This document shows, in pieces, positions 1 to 8,109 of a stretch of DNA of 64,000 nt (the first letter of the stretch is position 1; every line of letters begins with the position of its first letter). The notes beneath the pieces are model-generated. The model saw only the letters and a list, made by a program, of their open reading frames with translations, was not told the DNA's origin and did no database searches. Made by a program: the position numbers and the translations under genes. The stretch is from Streptomyces aculeolatus (GTDB lineage Bacteria > Actinomycetota > Actinomycetes > Streptomycetales > Streptomycetaceae), in assembly GCF_020400605.1 (NCBI RefSeq), contig NZ_JAINRD010000015.1:140332-204331 (forward strand), written 5' to 3'.

Positions 1-2
1 CG

Positions 3-782
3 CCGCTGTCCCAAACAGCCCTGGAAAACGTGCTGTCCTCCATTGGCCCCTACGATCCATGGGAGGTGGGCGTCCTCGTTACAGAAGCCGTGGAAGTTCT
101 TCGCGGCGCCGGCGCGCTGTACCACGAGCCCCTGCGCGACCGTTCCTGGACCACCCATCCGCTGATCGCCCGAGCCGTACATCGCCGTGACTCGAACGTG
201 GCCCGCCAAGAAGACCTCCGTCGCCTGCTCCTGCACACGCTCGTGCCGGACGCCTCGGCCCGGACCGCAGTCCCGGACCGGCCTGCGAAGACAAGCCCGG
301 CTGACACCCGGCGCACCCCTACCGCTTCAGTCGGCACCCGCCCCAGCCTGCTGGAACGAGCTGCGGCCTTCGACCTCCAGGTCGAGTTGGTCACCCGAGT
401 CGGTGTCCAACCCCTCCCAGAAGACCATGGCTCCCTACGAGAAGCGCTGACCTCCCTGCACTCAGTGTTCGCCACAACACGCGATCTCCTCCACCGAGTC
501 GCGACCGAAACCGCCACCCCGCTGGCACTTCCCGCCATCGCCGCGCGGCTGATCAACACCCATCTGCGGCCCTTCCTCACGACTTGGCACCCCGCTCTCC
601 AAGAACACGAGACCAATCGGCCGCCGACCGTCAGCCCCGTCGAGCATGAGCGGCGCTGGAAGCACGCCCCCGACATGCGTGCGGACCTGACCGAGCTACG
701 AAAACCACTCACCTCCATCGCCGAAGAACTCGCAGACCTGTGCGGCGTCGACCTCCTGACTCCTTCTCCACCCCGTAAGTGA
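3..782 (+). CDS. hypothetical protein, 5' partial
   Basis: The reading frame is open from the window edge. A GTG at 30 exists but has no ribosome-binding site, so the gene probably begins outside the window. I do not recognise the family. The middle (about residues 75-120 of the GTG-initiated form) is Pro/Thr/Arg-rich and linker-like. The C-terminal 130 residues are a helical, Leu/His-rich domain with a WHPAL segment and an EHERRW segment. There is no signal peptide or membrane segment. It lies just left of the first tRNA-Gly attachment-like site, so it may belong to a further element to the left. Function unknown; coding status is supported by GC-biased third positions. Confidence 0.6.
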   Translation, partial: PLSQTALENVLSSIGPYDPWEVGVLVTEAVEVLRGAGALYHEPLRDRSWTTHPLIARAVHRRDSNVARQEDLRRLLLHTLVPDASARTAVPDRPAKTSPADTRRTPTASVGTRPSLLERAAAFDLQVELVTRVGVQPLPEDHGSLREALTSLHSVFATTRDLLHRVATETATPLALPAIAARLINTHLRPFLTTWHPALQEHETNRPPTVSPVEHERRWKHAPDMRADLTELRKPLTSIAEELADLCGVDLLTPSPPRK

Positions 783-1143
783 ACTGCAAGAGGCGGCCCA
801 TGAGCCCTCGAAGCCAGCCCGAGTAACGTGGCGCAGCTCTATCGAGGCGCGTCAGAATCAAGGCTGGCGATATGGACGCAGCGCGCCGGCTGCCAGCACC
901 GGCGCCGGCGCCGCGCGGCATGCGTAGCCGGGTTGAAGAATCCAGGGCAAGCCAGCGGAAGACCCTGCCGCTGACCGCCTTCCATGACCAGTTCGGCGTA
1001 CGCTCCCCTCCTCTCAACGCCAACCCAAAAGATCAACACGGCTCGCAGGAGCAAACGCAACCGCGTCCCTCAAACGAGAGAACCAACGCCACATAGCCCT
1101 CCCGCCAACGAGGCACCGAGGCCCGGCCGATGTCCGCCCCTCC

Positions 1144-1314
1144 GTGCTACTCGCATGCCATACATCAAGGAGGGGACGGTCAGCAACGGACACAGAGCAT
1201 GCCCACCGGCGCCCCGCGGTACGTGCGTCGCCGCAGGCCAGAGACATATGAGCGTGACGAGGCGGTGGGATTCCCAAGCTCAGAGCGCGGGTTCGATTCC
1301 CGTCGACCGCTCCA
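1144..1314 (+). repeat. att-like site 1: boxes plus tRNA-Gly(CCC) 3' end
   Basis: Positions 1265-1314 match the anticodon-loop-to-CCA part of a tRNA-Gly(CCC): TTCCCAA loop, T-arm GGGTTCGATTCCC and acceptor end CTCCA. One acceptor base differs from the other copies (GACC for GCCC). Two boxes precede it: GTGCTACTCGCATGCC at 1144-1159 and GCGTCGCCGCAGG at 1225-1237, 127 and 46 bp before the TTCCCAAG core. The same boxes sit at the same distances at sites 2 and 3. The tRNA 5' half is absent, so this is not a functional tRNA. Best read as an integrase attachment junction (inference). Confidence 0.75.
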
Positions 1315-1502
1315 GACAGAGGGCACAGGTACACTTGGGGTGTCGTCAGCTGAGGCTAGGGGCAGGAGTTTGGGGTTCGACTCCCCTTGCGCCCTTCCTC
1401 GTACTCGCTTCGGCCGCGTTGGCCTTGAGGTTCGTTGCTCTGACCCTAGGGAAAATAATGTCAGGGAATCCAACTGCCGGCGCTACGCGAAGGGAGAGCA
1501 CT

Positions 1503-1595
1503 ATGAGCAGAACGCGAAATTCAGTTGAGGTCGTCTCGATGGTGGCCGCGGCAGTCGCAGAAGGTTCCGCAGCGGGTCTGCTGCTCCCCGCCTGA
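1503..1595 (+). CDS. putative 30-residue peptide
   Basis: A 30-codon ORF (ATG to TGA) begins MSRTRNSVEVV, has an alanine-rich middle (VAAAVAEGSAAG) and ends LLLPA. A GGGAG ribosome-binding motif ends about six bases before the ATG, and a 10-bp hairpin begins 16 bases after the stop. That is what a short independent gene looks like. The mature region is moderately hydrophobic, with no cysteines and no obvious leader/core cleavage motif. It lies next to attachment site 1. Possible roles include signalling peptide, small regulator or leader peptide; none can be assigned. Chance ORFs of this size are common at high GC. Confidence 0.4.
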   Translation: MSRTRNSVEVVSMVAAAVAEGSAAGLLLPA

Positions 1596-1610
1596 GCTGA
1601 CGAACCGTGG

Positions 1611-1636
1611 CCCTGACGCCTGCTAAGGCGTCAGGG
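1611..1636 (+). terminator. hairpin terminator after the 30-codon ORF
   Basis: A perfect 10-bp stem, CCCTGACGCC pairing with GGCGTCAGGG, encloses the six-base loop TGCTAA. It is not followed by a clear T-run, which is common for actinobacterial terminators. It could also end transcription arriving from the leftward membrane-protein gene. Confidence 0.6.
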
Positions 1637-1735
1637 ACACGCCTTGCCCGATCCAAGGCCGACATAATTCGTTTCCTGCACTTCAAGACTGTCAGTCGCA
1701 ACTTGTTGCGGGATGTAAGTTCCAGTTTGAGTTGC

Positions 1736-2593
1736 CTACTCGTCCCGACGCGCCGCCGCCAACTCGATACCCCGCACGGCACGCATCCAGCGAGCCAGGA
1801 CGTAGAGTGCACCGCCGAGCACTCCGCACGGCTCCCAGATCTCGGTCACCAATGCCGGAATTCCACCGTCGCCCACGATGTAGATCGCCTGTGCGCCCAC
1901 AATCAGCGTGATGAAACAATTGGTGCGTGATTCCTTGGACAGGAGCCAATCGACAGGACGCAAGAGTGGGGTCGCCAGGTCATGGAGGCGCATTCTCAAT
2001 GCTGCGAGGACGAAACCTCGGGCAAGATACTGCTGTTCAGCCAGGGGCAGGGAGATTCCTGGGTCGGCGCTGCTTGCCAGTATGGCCGTCCACTCATCAT
2101 GGAGGTGCGATCGCCCTCCCCCGGCAATCGACGCGGCAAGCATCGTCAAGCGCTGGACCCGACGGGCTGACGCCGGCGCCGGAAGAGTTCGAATAAATAC
2201 ACCCCCGACGAAGAGGAGCCCCGCGATGCTTCCGACAACGCCGTACCGCCACTGAAACAATTGTACAAGTGTCATGGCCGCAGCCACTGCTAGCGAGAGG
2301 AGCGTCGTGAAGCCGATGTTTCGGAAAGTCGCAACGTGCCGACATCCTCTCCACAGTGCTCGCCAATCGAGGCTGCGTAGCCATCGATAGATCCTCACAC
2401 GCCCGTGCCAGAGCCCCGGCAGGAAGAGCATTCCAAAGAGCATCAATGGCCCGTAATCAATCCAGAGAATGCCTGTCGAGAGATCAAGTACCGTCGATGC
2501 CGAACTGAACGTTGTGGAGACCGAAGGAGAGAACTCCGTTCCGATGAGGAGAGCGGGCCCAGAAGCTGCCACGGCCAAGCCAAGCCGTCTCAA
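1736..2593 (-). CDS. membrane protein in PadR operon
   Basis: This 285-residue protein has several hydrophobic segments: near residues 5-20, 43-60, 95-115, 120-138 and 225-265. The basic/arginine-rich loops between them fit an integral membrane protein. The start overlaps the stop of the PadR gene by four bases (ATGA), so the two are cotranscribed. PadR regulators often control an adjacent membrane protein or transporter, and this is probably the target here. Family not recognised. It is less extremely GC-rich than the metabolic genes further right, in keeping with an island origin. Confidence 0.7.
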   Translation of the reverse strand: MRRLGLAVAASGPALLIGTEFSPSVSTTFSSASTVLDLSTGILWIDYGPLMLFGMLFLPGLWHGRVRIYRWLRSLDWRALWRGCRHVATFRNIGFTTLLSLAVAAAMTLVQLFQWRYGVVGSIAGLLFVGGVFIRTLPAPASARRVQRLTMLAASIAGGGRSHLHDEWTAILASSADPGISLPLAEQQYLARGFVLAALRMRLHDLATPLLRPVDWLLSKESRTNCFITLIVGAQAIYIVGDGGIPALVTEIWEPCGVLGGALYVLARWMRAVRGIELAAARRDE

Positions 2594-2904
2594 GCGACAC
2601 CCCCCGCGAAGCCCAGACGAGCCCGACGCTTGCGGCGAGCTTCAAGCACTGCATTGGCGCTCGCTCGACCTTCCCCTGTGAGTTGGTAATACCGCCGTGG
2701 CGGTCGGCCTGGATGTGGCTCCGCCTCCTTCCAACTAGTCACCCACCCACGCTCGGCGAGTCGGTCAAGGATCGGATAGACCGTTCCAGATCCGAGGTCG
2801 GCGTCGCGGCAGATACTCAGCCCCCACGCGGGAGAATCGTCCGTCGACGCCAGCAGCACCTCCAGCACAGCGATGGTCGGCTTGGTCAGCCTGGGAGTTG
2901 ACAT
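2590..2904 (-). CDS. PadR family transcriptional regulator
   Basis: The product is 104 residues from the ATG at 2904 (MSTPRLTKPT). A start at 2940 would add twelve residues lying over the inverted repeat, so it is less likely. The protein is one PadR winged helix: the recognition region SGTVYPILDRLAERGWV (about residues 39-55) and the wing around GRPPRRYYQLTGEG. The usual C-terminal dimerisation helix of larger PadR proteins is short. PadR proteins are ligand-responsive repressors. An inverted repeat just upstream suggests autoregulation together with the overlapping membrane gene. Confidence 0.88.
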   Translation of the reverse strand: MSTPRLTKPTIAVLEVLLASTDDSPAWGLSICRDADLGSGTVYPILDRLAERGWVTSWKEAEPHPGRPPRRYYQLTGEGRASANAVLEARRKRRARLGFAGGVA

Positions 2905-2921
2905 AGCGTCAGTCAACCATG

Positions 2922-2935
2922 TGTCGACTACGACA
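2922..2935. promoter_or_regulatory. candidate PadR operator
   Basis: TGTCG-ACTA-CGACA is a perfect 5-bp inverted repeat, 17 bp upstream of the PadR ATG. Known PadR sites are dyads built on ATGT/ACAT halves, and ATGT and ACAT also flank this repeat. Assignment to this regulator is inference. Confidence 0.45.
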
Positions 2936-3054
2936 TACAAATCAGATGACCTTGATCCGGAGCAGGGACCGGCCTCAGCTATGCGCGCTACTGAGCTTCA
3001 ATGGGTGGTGTCGTGTGGGCTGACGCCTCGTGATCCCTGCGGTATGCCGGGTGT

Positions 3055-3739
3055 GTGAGGTATGCGCAAGGTGGTGGGCTGACTGATGAGCGGCGGGCCT
3101 TCCGGGAGAAGTTACGGCTTGAGGCGGCCGAGCGGTTCAGGGCCGGCGACGACAATGCGGTGATTGCGCGTGACCTGCGGGTCAGCGTGCGGTCGGTGCA
3201 GCGCTGGCGTAAGTCTGGTCGCAGGGCGGGGCACGAGCGCTGGCGTCCAAAGGGCCGGCGTCGCTGCCGTTGCTGAGCGACGAGTTGTTCACCGTGCTGG
3301 AGCGTGGGCTGGCCATGGGTGCGGTGGCGCACGGCTGGCCGGACCAGACATGGACCCTGTCGCGGATCAAGATCTTGATCGGGCGCCGGTTCCACAAGAG
3401 CTACACCGTCCAGGGCGTGGCCGCGCTGCTGCGGCGGCACGGCTGGAGCTGTCAGGTCCCGGCCCGCCGCGCGATGGAGCGCAACGAGGCGGCGGTGGCC
3501 GGCTGGGTGAAGGAGACCCTGGCCACACGTGGAAGGACCGCGGCGGCACTCGACATCTGGCTCGTCTTGAAGACGAAGACGGATTCTCGATGACGCCGCC
3601 AACCACCCGCACCTGGTCCCGCCACGGAGACACCCCCGTTGTCCGCGTGCGGGGCCGATCCCGCCGACGCTTATCGGTGGCCGCCCTGGTCTGCTACAAG
3701 CCCGGCCGGCGCCCCCAGCTGATCTACCGGCCTCAGCCA
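3055..3739 (+). pseudogene. IS630-family transposase remnant
   Basis: Three frames together read as one IS630-type transposase. The N-terminal helix-turn-helix (VIARDLRVSVRSVQRWRKS) is in frame 1 to about 3245. The second winged-helix segment (HGWPDQTWTLSRIKILIG, then VQGVAALLRRHGWS) is in frame 3 to about 3540. The start of the DDE domain (EDEDGFSMTPPTTRTWSR) is in frame 2 to about 3739. Each junction needs a one-base change. The rest of the catalytic domain is missing and coding similarity ends near LIYRPQ. No terminal inverted repeats were found. It cannot be functional. Confidence 0.8.
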
Positions 3740-3805
3740 AGGGGAGAAGCAACACGATGCGCAGGTTCCGGCATGAAGCTTAGTGGCTGGCGCTACGGGA
3801 CTGAC

Positions 3806-4762
3806 TCACCGTCGAGGGGCGCGTTTTCGCTTCGGTGGTCGTTCCACGATCACCGTATGCTGCGCCGCGGGAACCTCGCCCTCCGTGCTCGGCTCAAAGA
3901 ACCCAGGAGCCGTTCTCCGCATGCTCTGGACGTAGGTTGGCAGGTCGAAGGTTCGCTTACCTCGGTCCAGCGGAATCTGGTGCAGGTGTCCGGCGGCGTC
4001 TCGCGCACCGCTTGCCCCGCCCCTTTCACTCAGAACCACCAGCGTGCCATGGATGCGGTCCAGCCAGTTCCCACGGTCTATCCGGGAATCCCACCGGTGT
4101 TCTTGGTTCATCTTCGGCGGGGGGAAGCCGAAGGCATACGACCAGGGCACTGCTCTGGAAAGGAGATTCACGATTGAGTACCTGGATGGATCCTGGGCAT
4201 CACACAAGTGCTTGACGTCATGGCTCGATGCGATGGCACATCCGTAGTGTCTGGGCTCGGCGTGACCGCACTCGACGTAACTACGCATGTTTGGGCAGGC
4301 GTTCCACTGGGCCGGGACTGCCCAATGCGTACCTGGATGGAAATACCCCTTGGGCCACCCGTTGTAAAATACATGGAAGGGGTAATAGCCCTTATCAGCG
4401 TCGCAACCGCGGATCAAAGTATCGTATTGGAAGCTATCTCCATCGGCTCCTCCATGCCGCAACTGGGCGTATGTGTCGTCCTCGTATGCGCGCTTGGCCT
4501 GCATCCTGAGAGAGAGCCACCCTTCATTATCGTCGCCGATCCACCACTCCCAGTCAGCTCCTGTTTCCCGTTCATTCGACTGTGAGCTCTGCCAGATCAG
4601 CAGCCCTGGCACACGCCTTCTCATGGCGTCGAGGTTGCTATCCGTAATACTTGTCTCATCAAAACGGCGACCCGGAAGCCGGCTATCCTCCAACCGCCGC
4701 CACGTCTGCAGTGCGACTTGGTCCATCGCAGTACACAATGCCTGCAAACTCTCGATCGCCAT
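3806..4762 (-). CDS. DUF6615-like protein, putative PD-(D/E)xK nuclease fold
   Basis: The product is 318 residues from the ATG at 4762, chosen because an AAAGGG motif lies about ten bases upstream; in-frame ATGs at 4783 and 4792 are possible. The sequence resembles what I know as DUF6615. The N-terminal third carries FDETSITDSN, then GADWEWWIG, then, about 18 residues after the Asp, LRMQAKR. The order Glu, Asp, Gln-x-Lys (about residues 36, 70, 88, 90) is the layout of a restriction-endonuclease-like core with QxK replacing ExK. A YDTLIRGC segment and a Cys/His-rich middle follow. The C-terminus is basic (RPPKRKRAPRR). The nuclease assignment is inference. The neighbouring transposon remnant and att site suggest transferred cargo, perhaps defence. 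Confidence 0.65.
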   Translation of the reverse strand: MAIESLQALCTAMDQVALQTWRRLEDSRLPGRRFDETSITDSNLDAMRRRVPGLLIWQSSQSNERETGADWEWWIGDDNEGWLSLRMQAKRAYEDDTYAQLRHGGADGDSFQYDTLIRGCDADKGYYPFHVFYNGWPKGYFHPGTHWAVPAQWNACPNMRSYVECGHAEPRHYGCAIASSHDVKHLCDAQDPSRYSIVNLLSRAVPWSYAFGFPPPKMNQEHRWDSRIDRGNWLDRIHGTLVVLSERGGASGARDAAGHLHQIPLDRGKRTFDLPTYVQSMRRTAPGFFEPSTEGEVPAAQHTVIVERPPKRKRAPRR

Positions 4763-4887
4763 TTTCGCACCCTTTCGCAGCATGCAAGGCACTTCGCCTT
4801 CGGTGCCCCCGACTCAAGGTCGTCCAGTTCGTGCAGGACGATCTAGTCTCAGTGTGGGGTCCTCCACGACAGTTGGTTGCGCGGGCG

Positions 4888-6063
4888 TCACTCCTGTCCG
4901 TCGGAAGCACCACCCGTACCGGATTCTTCCGCCTCCTCGGCGGGCCCATCCGCCGCGTAGGGATGCACGTACCGGTCGTCGTTAAAGGGCCTGAACCAGT
5001 CTGCAAGCCCCATGGGGGCCATGCCCAGCATCTCGCCGACAGGGCTGTCCTCGATGCCGTCCTTGGAGTCGTCGTAGAGCCACTCGTGGTCCGTGTCCTC
5101 GTACACGAGGTCGGCGAAGCAGTCGAGGGCCTCCGAGACGCCGTCGTCGAGCAGGCCGAAGGTCTCAAGGCAGACCTTCGCCTCGCTGAGCAGGAGCCGC
5201 AGCGCCAGTTCTTCGGCCACACAGCTGAGCTGGGTGAAAGTCCCCTGCGTGAACCGGGTGGTCATGGCGATCACGGTGGCCAGGAAGCGGCGCGCGAACT
5301 GCTCGTCATAGCGCAAGGCGTACCGGCGAGGCAGATCCTCCAGGTGCCAGAGCACCCCCTCGCACTCGGCGACGTTCGTGCCCTCTTCCGTCAGCGTGTG
5401 GACGTCCATGAACAGCTGATCCACCAGCACGTCCGTAGCCCACACCAACGCGCCGGCGGCCAGCCGCGCGTCCTCTTCCGAGGTGCCCTCGTAGCCGGAG
5501 CCTTCCTCGAACTCCTCGTCCTCCTCTGAGACCACCCCGAACATCTCCGGCCCGAAGGACTTGAGCTGCGCCGCCAGCCCCAGCATCTGCCCCCTGGTCC
5601 TCGCGGAGTTCGCCGCCAGTTCCTCCTCGCTCGGCGCAGCAGTCTCCGGACCCCGGGCGAGGTGCGCGCGACGTTCCGCCGGATCAGCCGGCGGAGCCTC
5701 CGGCCCTTCGGCCGCGTCCAGGCTCTCCTCGGCGAGATGCGGGTGGAGTTCCACCTCGCACTTCACGACGGTCCACTCCGACAGCAGCTCCGAACGCTCC
5801 AACAGCTCCCCCACCAACGAGCGCACCGCGTCCTCGGCGAACTCCAACGCGGGGCCGTCCACGAAGACCTTCAGCAGCGCGCCACCGGGGTAGACGGCCA
5901 CGACGGTGTCGAGGACCTCCACCTCCACGCCGTCCGGGCCGTCGATCCCGTCCACCGTGTCGAAGCCCTTCTCCAGCAGAGCGATCGCCCCGACACGCTG
6001 CAACTCATCCATCTCCGGAGCGCCATCGGCGATCCGGGCATCCACTGTCACGACGTACGTCAC
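4888..6063 (-). CDS. acidic hypothetical protein
   Basis: The frame is open to 6231, but its first residues would be encoded by the att2 box region. I prefer the GTG at 6063 (VTYVVTVDARI, 391 residues), preceded by AAGG at a plausible distance. The protein is strongly acidic, with a Glu/Asp-rich stretch near residues 185-205 (SEEDEEFEEGSGYEG). The C-terminal half is helical and the tail runs EEAEESGTGG. No cysteine pairs, signal peptide or membrane helices stand out. It is the last gene before att2, which is often where an integrative element carries cargo next to its integrase. Function unknown. Confidence 0.65.
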   Translation of the reverse strand: MTYVVTVDARIADGAPEMDELQRVGAIALLEKGFDTVDGIDGPDGVEVEVLDTVVAVYPGGALLKVFVDGPALEFAEDAVRSLVGELLERSELLSEWTVVKCEVELHPHLAEESLDAAEGPEAPPADPAERRAHLARGPETAAPSEEELAANSARTRGQMLGLAAQLKSFGPEMFGVVSEEDEEFEEGSGYEGTSEEDARLAAGALVWATDVLVDQLFMDVHTLTEEGTNVAECEGVLWHLEDLPRRYALRYDEQFARRFLATVIAMTTRFTQGTFTQLSCVAEELALRLLLSEAKVCLETFGLLDDGVSEALDCFADLVYEDTDHEWLYDDSKDGIEDSPVGEMLGMAPMGLADWFRPFNDDRYVHPYAADGPAEEAEESGTGGASDGQE

Positions 6064-6190
6064 ACCGCCAGCCTTGCAGGACCAGGGCAGCTCACGGGAG
6101 CAAACGCCGGACACCGCGACACTCTCGCCTACCGCACCTGCTGAGCCGCCCCGCCAGTTGCGCCACAGCCCACTGTCGTTGCTGTCCTCC

Positions 6191-6440
6191 GTGCCACTCG
6201 CGTGCCATTCACCGCGGGGAAAACGGGACAACCAGGGTCACAGATCACCCGCCACTAACGTCAGCGCCTCGCGCGTCACTGCAGGCCAGGGACGCTCTGG
6301 CGTTCGAAGGCCGTGGGATTCCCAAGCTCAGAGCGCGGGTTCGATTCCCGTCGCCCGCTCCACGACAAACCCCCAGGCCAGAAGCCCGGGGGTTGTTTGC
6401 TGGGCGGGGTCAGCGCATGTCCGCGTGCCAGATCCGTGCC
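6191..6440 (+). repeat. att-like site 2: boxes, tRNA-Gly(CCC) 3' end, right-hand box
   Basis: The core at 6313-6362 is the tRNA-Gly(CCC) 3' end with an intact acceptor strand. Upstream boxes are GTGCCACTCGCGTGCC at 6191-6206 (128 bp before TTCCCAAG) and GCGTCACTGCAGG at 6273-6285 (46 bp before). On the right, CGTGCCAGATCCGTGCC at 6424-6440 has the same CGTGCC-spaced design and recurs with one change at 16280-16296. Boxes on both sides are what a junction between two tandem elements should show. No tRNA 5' half is present. Confidence 0.75.
6366..6395 (+). terminator. terminator downstream of att2 core
   Basis: AACCCCCAGGC pairs with GCCCGGGGGTT across a CAGAA loop and is followed by GTTTG. 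It sits four bases after the CCA end, where a tRNA terminator belongs, and a related hairpin follows att3. This suggests that the tRNA terminator was carried with the attachment sequence. Confidence 0.7.
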
Positions 6441-6711
6441 ACATATGGGCCGTCGGGCGCTCGCACAGTCGCGCGTACACCAAGGCGCCCACGGCAAGTT
6501 CGGCATCCCCTCGGCTGACGACATGCTCCTCGCTGCGCTGCCGCAGTGTCGGCGCCCGGGGAATGCGGCCGTGCCCGCACCATGTCGCCATTCGGCCGGC
6601 CCCTCCCCGGACGCACCCGCCTGATGCTGGAGCGGCTGGACCCGGCATGGGCGCCATCCTCTGCGCGTGGCGTTCTTGCCATCGGCCGCCTGTACCCGAA
6701 GGGTTGGTGCC
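6396..6711. other. intergenic stretch right of att2
   Basis: About 315 bases without a convincing gene. It contains the CGTGCC-type box at 6424-6440 and reading frames that look like shadows only. A GAAGGG motif near 6698 serves the reductase gene that follows. Confidence 0.5.
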
Positions 6712-8010
6712 ATGCCCCAGACCCCGAACGCCCCCGAGTCAGCCGATGTCATCGTGGTGGGAGCGGGCCCGGCCGGCTCGGCCGCCGCGTACCACCTCGC
6801 CCGGCAGGGCCGGGACGTCCTGCTGCTGGAGAAATCGGAGTTCCCGCGCGAGAAGGTGTGCGGCGACGGCTTGACACCCCGCGCGGTGCGCCACCTGATC
6901 CGGATGGGCATCGACACCGATGGCCCCGGCTGGCACCGCAACCGGGGTGTGCGGTTCTTCTCCCACGGCGCGGTCGTCGAGATCGACTGGCGCGAGAACA
7001 CCCGCTTCCCCGGCTACGGCCTGACCCGCTCCCGCCACGACTTCGACGAGATCCTGGCACGCCGCGCCTCCGAGGCCGGGGCACGCCTGCACACCGCGAC
7101 ACGGGTCACCGAGCCCGTCCTCGACCGCACCGGCCGGGTGCGTGGCGTGGCAGCCCGTGTGGGAGCCGGCCAGGAGCCCGCCGTGTTCGAGGCGCCGCTG
7201 GTCATCGCGGCCGACGGCGTGGCCGCGCGGCTGGCCGTGGCGCTGGGCGTGGACCGTGTGTCCAGGCGGCCCATGGCAACGGCCATCCGCCGCTATCACC
7301 ACTCGGCCGCCCGCCACGACAACCCCTACCTCGACATCTGGGCAGACCTGCGCGCCGGGCCCGGCAGCCCGCCGCTGGCCGGCTACGGCTGGATCTTCCC
7401 CATGGGCGACGGCCGGGTCAACGTCGGCCTCGGCCTGGTCCACGGCGCACCGTCCGGACAGCCGGACACGCGGCGGCTGCTGGACGCCTGGCTGGCCCGT
7501 ACGCCCTCCGAATGGGGCCTGACGGACCCCGGCTCCGCCGACGGGCCGGTGCGCGGCGCGGCCTTGCCGATGGGGTTCAGCCGGCTGCCGCACTACACCC
7601 GCGGCATGCTGCTCGCCGGGGACTCCGGTGGCATGGTCAGCCCGTGGAGCGGCGAGGGCATCGCGTACGCCATCGAAGCGGGCGAGCTGGCCGCCGAGAC
7701 CGCCGCCACCGCGCTCACCCGCCCCGCCGGCCCTTCGCGCGAGCGGGTCCTCCAGCGCTACCCGCTGGAGATCCACCGCCGCCTGGGCCGCTACTACCGG
7801 CTGGGCAACCTCTGGGCGGACCTCCAGACCAAGCCCGCCTTCACCTCGTTCCTCAGCCGCCGCATCGTCACCTCGCCCGCCGCCATGCGGTACCTGACGC
7901 GCCTGCTGGTGAACGTGACCGACGACGGCAACGGCCGGGACACGCCCGACCGCGTCGTCAACGCACTGGTACGCGCCGTCCCGGCGCAGGTCCCCCGCAA
8001 GCGGCGGTGA
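6712..8010 (+). CDS. geranylgeranyl reductase family FAD oxidoreductase
   Basis: The product is 432 residues from the ATG at 6712, with GAAGGG upstream. The FAD-binding Rossmann motif is VGAGPAGSAAA (residues 16-26). The family signature KVCGDGLTPRAV (48-59) has the cysteine characteristic of the group. The second FAD motif LLAGDSGGMVSPWSGEGI lies around residue 304. Members reduce prenyl double bonds in menaquinone, phytyl chains or archaeal-type lipids; in actinobacteria one reduces the menaquinone side chain. No isoprenoid gene is adjacent, so the substrate is open. The protein is soluble with a peripheral C-terminal helical region. Monocistronic by spacing. Confidence 0.9.
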   Translation: MPQTPNAPESADVIVVGAGPAGSAAAYHLARQGRDVLLLEKSEFPREKVCGDGLTPRAVRHLIRMGIDTDGPGWHRNRGVRFFSHGAVVEIDWRENTRFPGYGLTRSRHDFDEILARRASEAGARLHTATRVTEPVLDRTGRVRGVAARVGAGQEPAVFEAPLVIAADGVAARLAVALGVDRVSRRPMATAIRRYHHSAARHDNPYLDIWADLRAGPGSPPLAGYGWIFPMGDGRVNVGLGLVHGAPSGQPDTRRLLDAWLARTPSEWGLTDPGSADGPVRGAALPMGFSRLPHYTRGMLLAGDSGGMVSPWSGEGIAYAIEAGELAAETAATALTRPAGPSRERVLQRYPLEIHRRLGRYYRLGNLWADLQTKPAFTSFLSRRIVTSPAAMRYLTRLLVNVTDDGNGRDTPDRVVNALVRAVPAQVPRKRR

Positions 8011-8109
8011 TCACGCCCTCCTGTCTTGGAGCCCTCTGGGTCTGGCCGGGGCGGTGCGCGGCGAGCACACCCTCTTCTACGTCACCGCCACCTGGCGTCT
8101 GATCGAAGT

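Larger units (their letters stand above)
1265..6362. mobile_element. decayed integrative element 1 (att1 to att2)
   Basis: The 50-bp repeats at 1265-1314 and 6313-6362 differ at one base and bound about 5.05 kb. Cargo is a 30-codon ORF, a PadR regulator with a membrane protein, an IS630 remnant, a DUF6615-like putative nuclease and an acidic protein. No integrase, excisionase or replication gene is visible inside, so it is probably immobile unless an integrase acts in trans. Boundary assignment is inferred from the repeats only. Confidence 0.6.

Noticed and set aside
1014..1334. Reverse frame containing RRESNPRSELGNP-like peptide across att1, repeated at att2
   Set aside because: It is the reverse complement of the tRNA 3' end; the identity of the peptide among sites is explained by the DNA repeat.
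1371..1386. T-arm-like GGGGTTCGACTCCCC after att1
   Set aside because: No acceptor, D-arm or anticodon partner can be found nearby, so it does not support a tRNA; at most a remnant.
6289..6362. Complete tRNA-Gly gene at att2
   Set aside because: The 5' acceptor strand GCGGGCG and D-arm are absent upstream in all three copies.
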